NCBI GenBank assembly: GCA_050290245.1
Contig: JBNKHH010000072.1
Span: 55,298 to 119,297 of the forward strand
Length of the DNA stretch: 64,000 bases
Source: JBNKHH01 sp050290245
GTDB taxonomy: Bacteria > Pseudomonadota > Alphaproteobacteria > Rhodobacterales > Rhodobacteraceae
Reading direction: 5' to 3'
Under the pieces are notes generated by a model. It was not told where the DNA came from, ran no database searches, and saw nothing but the letters and a program-made list of their open reading frames with translations. The position numbers and the translations under genes were made by a program. Positions 34,476 to 41,953 of this stretch are shown here, one piece after another (position 1 is the first letter of the stretch; the number at the start of each line of letters is the position of its first letter).

Positions 34476-35387
34476 ATGCAGATTTACCTCCCCATCGCCG
34501 AGGTTTCGGTGAACGCTTTCCTGCTCCTCGGGCTGGGCGGCATGGTGGGAATTCTGTCAGGCATGTTCGGGGTCGGCGGTGGATTTCTGATCACGCCTCT
34601 CTTGTTTTTTACGGGCATCCCGCCGGCAGTCGCAGTCGCCACATCTGCCAACCAGATCGTGGCCGCGTCGATATCCGGCGTCCTTGCCCATCTGAAACGG
34701 CGAACGGTCGATCTCAAAATGGGCACCGTTTTGCTGATCGGTGGTCTTGTCGGCGCGGCCCTCGGGGTTCAGATCTTCAACCTTCTCAAATCCGCCGGTC
34801 AGGTCGATCTCCTGGTCCAGCTATCCTATGTCCTGTTTCTCGGTGTCATTGGCACGCTGATGTTCATCGAAAGCGTCAATGCGTTGCGCAAAACCCGTGC
34901 GGGCCGCAGCGCGCCGCTGCGGAGGAAACACAACTGGGTCCACGCCCTGCCCTTAAAGATGAAGTTTCGGACGTCCGGTCTCTATATCTCGGTCATACCA
35001 CCGGCTCTGGTCGGGATTCTTGTCGGCGTCCTGGCCGCGGTCATGGGCGTTGGCGGGGGTTTTATCATGGTGCCCGCGATGATTTACATCCTTGGGATGC
35101 CGACCAAGGTCGTTGTCGGCACATCCCTGTTCCAGATCATTTTCGTGACCGGCTTTACAACCGTTCTTCACGCGGCAACGAATTACACAGTGGACGTGGT
35201 CCTGGCCGTGCTTTTGCTGATCGGCGGTGTCATCGGCGCACAGTTCGGAACCCGGCTCGGCTCTTATCTGAAAGCAGAGCAATTGCGTGTCCTTCTGGCG
35301 CTGCTTGTCATCGTGGTCTGCGCGAAGATCGGGCTCGACCTTTTGCTTGAGCCCGCCGAACTCTATTCGCTCGGCAAAGCAGGATGA
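34476..35387 (+). CDS. Sulfite exporter TauE/SafE family protein
   Basis: The 303-residue membrane protein has two TauE/SafE half-repeats, each starting with a glycine-rich motif: GGMVGILSGMFGVGGGFLITPLL near residue 22 and VLAAVMGVGGGFIMVPAM near residue 190. Family members move organosulfur compounds or sulfite. The ATG at 34476 gives the conserved start; a longer frame from 34338 would be rich in Arg and unlike the family. It overlaps the TIGR02186 gene by 4 bp. Confidence 0.9.
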   Translation: MQIYLPIAEVSVNAFLLLGLGGMVGILSGMFGVGGGFLITPLLFFTGIPPAVAVATSANQIVAASISGVLAHLKRRTVDLKMGTVLLIGGLVGAALGVQIFNLLKSAGQVDLLVQLSYVLFLGVIGTLMFIESVNALRKTRAGRSAPLRRKHNWVHALPLKMKFRTSGLYISVIPPALVGILVGVLAAVMGVGGGFIMVPAMIYILGMPTKVVVGTSLFQIIFVTGFTTVLHAATNYTVDVVLAVLLLIGGVIGAQFGTRLGSYLKAEQLRVLLALLVIVVCAKIGLDLLLEPAELYSLGKAG

Positions 35388-36148
35388 GCAGGGTGCGGCA
35401 TTTCCTCCTTGCGATTTTCGCATCCGCCATGGCCGCCATCCCTGCCGACGCCGAAGAAGTAGTCGCGGGCCTAAGCCAGAGCCGCATCTCGATCTCGACC
35501 AATTTCGACGGTTCAGAGATCCTGATCTTCGGCGCGGTCAAACGCGAGGATCCGATCCCCGAAGAGCCGCTTCAGGTGGTCATCGCCATTGAAGGACCGT
35601 CCGAACCCATCGACGTGCGCCGAAAGGAGCTCCGTTTCGGCATCTGGGTCAACACCGACGTTGTCGAGGTCGACAGCGCCCCCAGTTTCTATGCCGTTGC
35701 CACCACCGGACCCTGGACCGAGGTGCTGAAGGACGTCGAGGACCTGCGTCACCGCATCTCGATCCGCCGTGCCATCCGCTCGGTCGGCGCCACCATCCCC
35801 GGCAGCCGCGATTTCACCGACGCCCTGATCCGCATTCGCGAAAAGGACGGCCTTTACCAGACCAACATCGGTGCGGTCAGCATCGACAGCCAGACCCTGT
35901 TCTCGACCGTCGTCCGCCTGCCAGCCAACCTGCATGAAGGCGCCTACAAGGCCCGGTTTTACCTGACCCGCGATGGAACAGTCGTCGACACGTACGACAC
36001 TCAGATCGATGTCCAGAAAGTAGGGCTGGAACGCTTTCTATTCCGCCTGTCGCGCGACAACCCGCTGGTCTACGGCCTAATGTCGCTCACCATCGCTGTC
36101 GCTGCCGGCTGGGGCGCCTCGGCAGCGTTCCGCATCTTCCGCGCCTGA
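35384..36148 (+). CDS. TIGR02186 family transmembrane protein
   Basis: The 254-residue protein has a signal peptide (residues 1-23), a long periplasmic part beginning VVAGLSQSRISISTNFDGSEILIFGAVKR, and one C-terminal membrane anchor (LVYGLMSLTIAVAAGWGASAAF). This matches the alphaproteobacterial TIGR02186 family, which is usually coupled to a TauE/SafE permease as it is here. The two likely act as one unit; the role is unknown. Confidence 0.9.
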   Translation: MSRVRHFLLAIFASAMAAIPADAEEVVAGLSQSRISISTNFDGSEILIFGAVKREDPIPEEPLQVVIAIEGPSEPIDVRRKELRFGIWVNTDVVEVDSAPSFYAVATTGPWTEVLKDVEDLRHRISIRRAIRSVGATIPGSRDFTDALIRIREKDGLYQTNIGAVSIDSQTLFSTVVRLPANLHEGAYKARFYLTRDGTVVDTYDTQIDVQKVGLERFLFRLSRDNPLVYGLMSLTIAVAAGWGASAAFRIFRA

Positions 36149-36230
36149 CGCCTGACCATGCCGCCGGGATTGCCTCGGTGACGGCACATGCCATTTTGCC
36201 GAAGATACCCGAATGCCGAACGGCCCCGCC

Positions 36231-36968
36231 TCAGCCCCGGCCGATAAAGGGCATCTTAGTCGCCATCACCGTCGTGAACTGCACATTCGCGCTCAATGGC
36301 AGCTCGCACATGTTCACGACCGTATCGGCGATGTGGCGCGCGTCGATGGTCGGCTCGGGCTTCATCGACCCGTCGGCCTGAGGCCGCCCCGTCGCCATGT
36401 CCGTCGTCATGTCGGTCAGCGCGTTGCCGATGTCGATCTGCCCGCAAGCGATGTCGAATTCGCGCCCGTCCAGCGACAGGCTCCGCGTCAGGCCTGTAAC
36501 CGCGTGCTTGGTTGCCGTGTAGGGCACCGAGTGCCAGCGCGGCACATAGGCCGAGACCGAGCCATTGTTGACGATCCGGCCACCCTGGGGCGTCTGCTTG
36601 CGCATATGACGAAAGGCGGCGCGGGCACAGTTGAACATGCCGGTCAGGTTGACACCCACCACGGTGTTCCAGGTCTCGTCATCAATTTCGTCGATGGTAA
36701 CGGGGGCGCTGCCCATACCCGCATTATTAAAAATCGCATCCAGGTGACCGACCTGCCCGACGAAATTGTTGAAGACAGTCTCGACGGCGCCACTGTCCGA
36801 GACGTCGGCAGCCAGCGGGATCGCGCGTTCCTTGCTCTCGCAAAAGGCGTTCAGCTTGTCGGCGCTGCGCGCCAGGCAACCGACGGTCCAACCCGCCTCG
36901 AGAAAAGCCTCGGCCGTGACCATGCCGATGCCCTGACTGGCACCGGTGATGATAATGGATTTCGTCAT
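36231..36968 (-). CDS. SDR family oxidoreductase
   Basis: This is a short-chain dehydrogenase/reductase of 245 residues. It shows the cofactor loop TGASQGIG at residues 8-15, FNNAGMG, the catalytic serine in NNGSVSAYV, and YTATK as the YxxxK motif. GGGAGGAGACACC precedes the ATG at 36968, which overlaps the helicase stop by 4 bp. The substrate is unknown. Confidence 0.93.
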   Translation of the reverse strand: MTKSIIITGASQGIGMVTAEAFLEAGWTVGCLARSADKLNAFCESKERAIPLAADVSDSGAVETVFNNFVGQVGHLDAIFNNAGMGSAPVTIDEIDDETWNTVVGVNLTGMFNCARAAFRHMRKQTPQGGRIVNNGSVSAYVPRWHSVPYTATKHAVTGLTRSLSLDGREFDIACGQIDIGNALTDMTTDMATGRPQADGSMKPEPTIDARHIADTVVNMCELPLSANVQFTTVMATKMPFIGRG

Positions 36969-38494
36969 GGTGTCTCCTCCCGCGTCAACTCGAACTGTGC
37001 CGGCGGCGCGTCGAGATCTCTCGTTGTCAGTGGGTCTGTCGGCTTGCCCAGGCGATAGCGTGTCACCCAGTGCAGCCGCTCCTCGGCACGAGTAATAGCG
37101 ACATAGGCCAGCCGTTTCCAGAGCGGGATCCCTGCCTCCATCCGTCCGGCCCGGCTGGCGGCATAAAGGTCCGGCGCAAAGACCTGCACCTCGGGCCATT
37201 GGCTGCCCTGCGCCTTGTGGATCGTCACGGCCGCCCCATGCAGAAACGCTGCACCCATGTTGGCAGCAAACGGAATGAAGGGCTCTTCCTCATCCGGCAT
37301 CTCGATCTTGACGATGGACGCCGCCGAGACCTGCGGCTCCGGCGCGCCGATCACATGCAGGCGCGAAAAGCCAGCCCGCCGTCCGGGTCCGAGATAGATG
37401 ACCTGCGCGCCCTTGATCAGCCCGCGCGCCTCCAGATCCAAGCGCTTCTTGCGATGCTTCAGCGGTAGTTCGATCCCGTCGCAAATCAACGGCTCGCCAG
37501 GCAACAGCGCGTCGGCGGGGGCGTCGTAAGCCGCTCTAAACGCGTGGATCAGCCGGATGCGCGTGGCGTTGCGCCAGACCAACACCGGGGACCGCGCCAT
37601 CATGCCCGCCTCGACACGTGGGGCGACGACGACGCGGTCATCCGCCCCGGCCGCCTCTTCGATCATCCGCTCGAACCGCTCAAACGTCAGGTCATCGTCA
37701 CCTAGCGCATGAGCCAGGTCCAGGATCGGGTTGTCCAGGTCCTGGCGGTGAATACGGTGCAGGACCAGCTTACGGAGTTCGGGCAACCCGTCAAAGACCA
37801 TGGCGCCTGATTGGTTCACCGGGGCCAGCTGCGCCGGGTCGCCGAACAGGACCAGTGTCGGGAAAATCTCCCTGAGGTCATCGAATTGCCGCGCATCCAG
37901 CATCGAACTTTCATCGACAAACCCGATGTCCAAGGGATCTTCGCGCCGCTTCCAGCCCAGGATGAAATCCGACCCCTTCAGGCCCGCAGCCGCCAGAGCA
38001 CCCGGCACAGAGCGATTGCCCTGGAAGAACGCGTGCGCCCGATCCAGGGCGGCGTCGGTCAGCCCCTCGATCTCGGGACGTTCGCCATTGCCGACCAACC
38101 ATTCGGCGATCTTCTCGTACTCGGGGTCATAGACCGGCGTGTACAGTATCCGGTGAATGGTTGTGGCCGGCACGCCGCGCGTCCTGAGAACGCTCGCGGC
38201 CTTGTTGGTTGGAGCAAGGATCGCCAGCGTCCGCTTGTCCTTGCGCCGGCGCCCCTCGTAGTCGCCGCTGATCGTCTCGACGCCGGCCTCGGTCAGCGCC
38301 TCGGCCAAGCGTGCAAGCAACATGGTCTTGCCGGACCCGGCCTTGCCAATCACCGCCAAGGCGCCCTGCCCGCCCTCTGTGCGCGGCATCGTCAGGCTTT
38401 CCTCGATGTCCACGCCTGCGCCGCGCAGCACCTCAGCCACGCGGTCGAAGGCCTCGGCCTGGTCGTCAGAGAAAACGGTTACGGGAAGCGACAT
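36965..38494 (-). CDS. RecD-like superfamily 1 DNA helicase
   Basis: The 509-residue protein has SF1B helicase motifs: Walker A IGKAGSGKTML near residue 49, motif Ia LAPTNKAASVL, motif II VDESSML, motif III LFGDPAQLAPV, motif V VTIHKAQGSQWPEV and motif VI AYVAITRAEERL. It lacks the N-terminal HhH region of full-length RecD2 and resembles the shorter AAA/ATP-dependent RecD-like proteins of alphaproteobacteria. It is coupled to the SDR gene downstream. Confidence 0.92.
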   Translation of the reverse strand: MSLPVTVFSDDQAEAFDRVAEVLRGAGVDIEESLTMPRTEGGQGALAVIGKAGSGKTMLLARLAEALTEAGVETISGDYEGRRRKDKRTLAILAPTNKAASVLRTRGVPATTIHRILYTPVYDPEYEKIAEWLVGNGERPEIEGLTDAALDRAHAFFQGNRSVPGALAAAGLKGSDFILGWKRREDPLDIGFVDESSMLDARQFDDLREIFPTLVLFGDPAQLAPVNQSGAMVFDGLPELRKLVLHRIHRQDLDNPILDLAHALGDDDLTFERFERMIEEAAGADDRVVVAPRVEAGMMARSPVLVWRNATRIRLIHAFRAAYDAPADALLPGEPLICDGIELPLKHRKKRLDLEARGLIKGAQVIYLGPGRRAGFSRLHVIGAPEPQVSAASIVKIEMPDEEEPFIPFAANMGAAFLHGAAVTIHKAQGSQWPEVQVFAPDLYAASRAGRMEAGIPLWKRLAYVAITRAEERLHWVTRYRLGKPTDPLTTRDLDAPPAQFELTREETP

Positions 38495-38553
38495 GCGCCC
38501 GAGCCTACCCCGTCACCTCAGCGCCCACCAGCCGAAACGGGCGCTGAACGGCC

Positions 38554-39177
38554 TCACGCCGCACTCTGGTGAGCCCCGCGCGCCCGGTCGAACCAGTACT
38601 GCGAAACTTCACCGGAAACCCCGGCCCCCGCCAACAGCCGAGGCCGCAGGTTTTCGCCGAAATCCCATAGGCCAACGCTGATCGCGTCACGCCCCTGCCC
38701 GTCCGAACCGAGGATGATCGGCCCCCAGCCCAGTCGGCGGTAGATCCGCACCATTCGGGCATCGAACACTCCAACCGCATGGCTCAGCCCGTGTCCGCGA
38801 CCGACTTCCATACCGCCCAGCATCAACGCCGCCGACACCCGTGTCCCGGCCCCCGGCGCCAGGCAGAACCGCGTGCACTCCCAGATCTGAGGGCTTTCGA
38901 TCCGCCTCCCCCCGGTCAGTTCGAGGAAGTGCTCGTTCACCATAGTCCGCCCCGTGGTCGGCAAAAACCGGATCGAGCCACCGTGCGTGCCGTCGGGGCG
39001 CTCCCAGATGACGTAGAGCGGGTCAAGCGCATCATAGTCGTCGCGCTCGAACCCTTGTGTGTCGATGCAGACCTCCCACCCAAGCCGGCCATGAAACTGG
39101 TCGGCGCGGTCGCGGAACATCGAGGTGGCAAGGCGGGGATAGCGCGACAGATCGTCGGCACGGATATAGCGAAGCAT
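38554..39177 (-). CDS. luxI: Acyl-homoserine-lactone synthase
   Basis: This LuxI-family enzyme makes N-acyl homoserine lactones from SAM and acyl-ACP. The 207-residue protein has the conserved positions R24, F28 and W34 (RADQFHGRLGWEV), D46 and D49, R70 (SIRFLP), F84, E100 and R103 (WECTRF). The ATG at 39177 has GGAGG five bases upstream, inside a strong hairpin. It follows the luxR-type gene on the same strand with 78 bp between. The acyl chain specificity cannot be read from the sequence. Confidence 0.96.
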   Translation of the reverse strand: MLRYIRADDLSRYPRLATSMFRDRADQFHGRLGWEVCIDTQGFERDDYDALDPLYVIWERPDGTHGGSIRFLPTTGRTMVNEHFLELTGGRRIESPQIWECTRFCLAPGAGTRVSAALMLGGMEVGRGHGLSHAVGVFDARMVRIYRRLGWGPIILGSDGQGRDAISVGLWDFGENLRPRLLAGAGVSGEVSQYWFDRARGAHQSAA

Positions 39178-39180
39178 GAA

Positions 39181-39217
39181 GCCCTCCAATTGATTTGGAG
39201 GGCGTCCTACCGACGCC
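39181..39217 (-). promoter_or_regulatory. Hairpin burying the luxI ribosome-binding site, with an alternative stem
   Basis: On the minus strand GCCCTCCAA (39203-39195) pairs perfectly with TTGGAGGGC (39189-39181) around a 5-nt loop; the second arm is the luxI Shine-Dalgarno. Just upstream GGCGTC (39217-39212) can pair with GACGCC (39206-39201). The two stems share bases 39201-39203, so they compete. Confidence 0.75.
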
Positions 39218-39255
39218 AGATTAAATCGCGGTGAGAGGGGCGTTCGCCCTGGTTA

Positions 39256-39966
39256 TCAGAGACTTAACAGGCCATGATTCAGCGCGCGCGCCACGGCATG
39301 GGTGGTGTTCATCGCGGTAAGCTTGAAGCGGGCACTTTCGATGTAGACCCGCAGGGTGTGCTCGGAAATCGACAGGCTCTCGGCGGCCTGCGCCCGGCTA
39401 AATCCCAAGGCCAGCATGGTCAGGGCATCGGTCTCGCGCGGACTCAAGCTGACGAAATCCATCTGGTCCGAGCCGCGTTCCAGCTCAAGCGCCTTCTGGT
39501 TGATGTAATGTGAGGCCAGGATCATTTCTCGGCTGCGTTCTTCGGTGAGCCGCCGCCACGCGTCGTCGCCGTCGTTACCGGAGACGGTAAACAGGGCGAA
39601 TTGCCCCGACGGCCCCCGGATGGGAACCGAAAACCCCTGGCCGCCAACACCACTGTCGATGGCCTCGCCCAGGAAATTGCGGGCATTCTTTCCCGACCAA
39701 TCCAGGCGCTTCCAGTCGACCGGGTTAAAGCGGCGCAGACAGGCCTGAACCACCGGGTCTGTGCGCGAATAATCCTGTTCGAGATAACGTGCGACCCACT
39801 CCGGTGAATAGGTCAGTGCGGCGTATTGTTCGCCCGTGGAATTGACCGAGTGGTAGACAACATGTTCGACTTCGAGAGTGTCGCGAAGCGACACGACCAG
39901 ATCGTTCAGCTGATCAAGAGTTTCCACTCCCTGCAATCGGTCGATGAAGTCTTCCAACATGGCCAA
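39256..39966 (-). CDS. luxR: LuxR-family AHL-responsive regulator
   Basis: The 236-residue protein has an N-terminal autoinducer-binding domain (YHSVNSTGEQYAALTYSPEWVARYLEQDYSRTDPV in two adjoining parts, with the Y/W/D ligand-contact pattern) and a C-terminal LuxR helix-turn-helix (LSPRETDALTMLALG, then SISEHTLRVYIESARFKL). It lies directly upstream of luxI on the same strand. ATG 39966 is used; ATG 39960 is equally possible. A small open frame overlaps its first 53 bp. Confidence 0.94.
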   Translation of the reverse strand: MAMLEDFIDRLQGVETLDQLNDLVVSLRDTLEVEHVVYHSVNSTGEQYAALTYSPEWVARYLEQDYSRTDPVVQACLRRFNPVDWKRLDWSGKNARNFLGEAIDSGVGGQGFSVPIRGPSGQFALFTVSGNDGDDAWRRLTEERSREMILASHYINQKALELERGSDQMDFVSLSPRETDALTMLALGFSRAQAAESLSISEHTLRVYIESARFKLTAMNTTHAVARALNHGLLSL

Positions 39967-40123
39967 TTCGCGCCGTCCCCTGCGCCATCCCTGATCTCAA
40001 CGCCAGCTCGTCCGCCACCACAATCATTACCTGGTCGAGCTGCCTCTCCGTCGCACCCAAGCCATTCTTTCCAGCGAATGACCTCAAGTCCTCAAGAACG
40101 TCGAGTATCCAATCACTTGCCAT
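39914..40123 (-). CDS. Small ORF overlapping the luxR start
   Basis: The 69-codon frame starts at ATG 40123 with GAGAAAC eight bases upstream and reads MASDWILDVLEDLRSFAGKNG, then a helical stretch (ERQLDQVMIVVADELALRS) and a low-complexity tail. The frame extends 53 bp into luxR. No long antisense gene explains it, and the promoter-proximal CtrA box sits in front of it. I infer a small protein translated with LuxR; no family is assigned. Confidence 0.55.
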   Translation of the reverse strand: MASDWILDVLEDLRSFAGKNGLGATERQLDQVMIVVADELALRSGMAQGTARIGHVGRLHRPIAGSGNS

Positions 40124-40143
40124 ATTGTTTCTCTTTTCGATTG

Positions 40144-40159
40144 GTTAACGAAAGATTAA
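40144..40159 (-). promoter_or_regulatory. CtrA-binding box upstream of the luxR operon
   Basis: On the minus strand the sequence is TTAATCTTTCGTTAAC, an exact match to the full CtrA consensus TTAA-N7-TTAAC. It lies 20 bp upstream of the small ORF start codon, in promoter position for the small ORF-luxR-luxI run. Confidence 0.7.
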
Positions 40160-40207
40160 TACAACCATAGCATGTATGCCCTTTTCTTGAAAACTCACTA
40201 ATTTCAA

Positions 40208-40225
40208 CTCCCCATTTATAGGGAG
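40208..40225. promoter_or_regulatory. Lux-box-like dyad
   Basis: CTCCC (40208-40212) and GGGAG (40221-40225) flank an AT-rich 8-bp centre, giving an 18-bp dyad about 85 bp upstream of the small ORF. Its size and symmetry resemble lux boxes, but it does not match a named consensus. Confidence 0.3.
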
Positions 40226-40271
40226 GAACTGGTCTCTAAAGCATTGAATTCAAATCGACGCATCCAAAACG

Positions 40272-40309
40272 AATACCTCCTGGTGACGGTCTCGGCACCA
40301 GGAGGTATT
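40272..40309 (-). terminator. Perfect 14-bp stem downstream of ccr
   Basis: AATACCTCCTGGTG (40272-40285) and CACCAGGAGGTATT (40296-40309) are perfect complements around a 10-nt loop, 27 bp beyond the ccr stop codon. On the minus strand CGTTTTGG follows, a weak T-run. It probably ends or protects the ccr transcript. Confidence 0.65.
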
Positions 40310-40336
40310 AGAGCGATTCTGTGGATAGTTTGTTTC

Positions 40337-41626
40337 CTAAATGGAAACACTCGCCTCTAACGTGTCTTCGTAGGTTCGCAAACCGGTCGTCGGCGCCTGT
40401 ACCAGGACAGCCATGTTGCCCGGTTTGTGCTCGTTTTTGCGCATTTTCACGTGAGCGGCCGGAATGTCGGCCCATGGAAACACCTCGGACATGCAGGGGT
40501 CAAGTCTGCGGTCCACCATCAAACGGTTCGCCGCAGCGGCCTGCTTGAGATGCGCAAAATGGCTGCCCTGGATGCGTTTTTGATGCATCCAAACGTAACG
40601 CGCGTCCATCGTCAGGTTGTAACCGGTGGTGCCGGCACAGATCACGACCATGCCGCCCTTCTTCACGACAAAGGTACTGACCGGGAAAGTCGCCTCGCCG
40701 GGGTGTTCAAAGACCATGTCGACGTTGTTGCCCTTGCCGGTGATCTCCCAGATCGCCTTGCCGAACTTGCGAACCTCGCCAAACCACGCCTTGTATTCCT
40801 CGGTGTTCACCTTCGGAAGCTGACCCCAGCAATTGAAGTCCTTGCGGTTGATGACCCCCTTGGCGCCGAGGGACATAACGAAGTCGCGCTTGTCCTCTTC
40901 GCTGATCACGCCAATCGCATTGGCGCCAGCCGTGTTGATCAACTGTATCGCATAGGAACCAAGTCCGCCCGAGGCGCCCCAGACCAGGACGTTCTGGCCC
41001 GGCTTCAGTTCGTGCGGATGGTGGCCGAACAACATCCGGTATGCGGTGGCCAACGTCAGAGTGTAACAGGCCGATTCTTCCCAGGTCAGGTGCTGGGGAC
41101 GCGGCATCAGCTGCTGTGCCTGAACCGTGGTGAACTGGGCAAACGACCCGTCAGGCGTCTCGTACCCCCAGATCCGCTGGCTGTCCGAGAACATCGGATC
41201 GCCGCCATTGCATTCCTCGTCGTCGCCGTCGTCCTGGTTGCAGTGGATCACGACCTCGTCGCCGACCTTCCAGGTCTTGACCTTGTCACCGACCGCCCAG
41301 ACGATCCCGGCGGCATCCGAGCCCGCGATGTGATACTCGGCCTTGTGGACGTCGAAGGGGCTGATCGGAATCCCCAGACCCGCCCAAACGCCGTTATAAT
41401 TGACGCCAGCGGCCATTACCATGACGACAACCTCGTGGCTGTCGGGCTTTTTCACATCGACCACTTCCAGTTGGAACGACTTGTCCGGCTCGCCATGACG
41501 CTCGCGACGGATCGCCCAGGCATGCATCTTTTCGGGCAGGTGCCCCAGCGGCGGCATCTCGCCGACGTCATACAGGTCTTTCTTGGGCGCCGTCTCAGTC
41601 ATCGTTCCAGCCTCGTCCAAAGCCAT
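40337..41626 (-). CDS. ccr: Crotonyl-CoA carboxylase/reductase
   Basis: This is the signature enzyme of the ethylmalonyl-CoA pathway, reductively carboxylating crotonyl-CoA to ethylmalonyl-CoA with NADPH. The 429-residue MDR protein shows YHIAGSDAAGIVWAVG, HCNQDDGDDEECNGGDPMFS, QRIWGYETPDGSFAQF, the nucleotide loop VWGASGGLGSYAIQL, and VFEHPGEATFP. These are as in characterised Rhodobacter Ccr. The ATG at 41626, with GGGGAAAG upstream, gives the typical MALD start. It is divergent from the ethylmalonyl-CoA mutase gene. Confidence 0.97.
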   Translation of the reverse strand: MALDEAGTMTETAPKKDLYDVGEMPPLGHLPEKMHAWAIRRERHGEPDKSFQLEVVDVKKPDSHEVVVMVMAAGVNYNGVWAGLGIPISPFDVHKAEYHIAGSDAAGIVWAVGDKVKTWKVGDEVVIHCNQDDGDDEECNGGDPMFSDSQRIWGYETPDGSFAQFTTVQAQQLMPRPQHLTWEESACYTLTLATAYRMLFGHHPHELKPGQNVLVWGASGGLGSYAIQLINTAGANAIGVISEEDKRDFVMSLGAKGVINRKDFNCWGQLPKVNTEEYKAWFGEVRKFGKAIWEITGKGNNVDMVFEHPGEATFPVSTFVVKKGGMVVICAGTTGYNLTMDARYVWMHQKRIQGSHFAHLKQAAAANRLMVDRRLDPCMSEVFPWADIPAAHVKMRKNEHKPGNMAVLVQAPTTGLRTYEDTLEASVSI

Positions 41627-41953
41627 TATCTTTCCCCACATCCACGCTGCATCGCAGAATTCCAATTGTCAAACACAGGGGATAAATACCGAAAAGTAAC
41701 TTTGCAACATATTTCTTATCTTTTTTGTAATTTTATGTCGCGGCATGATCTTGGCGGTTCGGCAAATCACCTCGTTTCATATGCGTATGCAGCAATCACT
41801 GGGATTACTAAGGAAAATACGGCAGAGTTGATTCAGATACAGTCGACGACCTGCCCGAACTGCCGCATTGCAGCGAATTGACAACGCCAGATCATTTCGC
41901 TTATTCAGTTTCAGACGTAATTTTATTGCTCATGCGTGACGGAGGCCGAAGCA
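41627..41953. promoter_or_regulatory. Divergent control region between ccr and ethylmalonyl-CoA mutase
   Basis: This 327-bp region is AT-rich compared with its surroundings and holds no supported gene. It contains TTTGCAACATATT near 41701, part of which (GCAACA then TATT) recurs next to the mcl2 start as GCAACAATATT. The mutase ribosome-binding site GGAGG is at 41941-41945. Confidence 0.5.
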
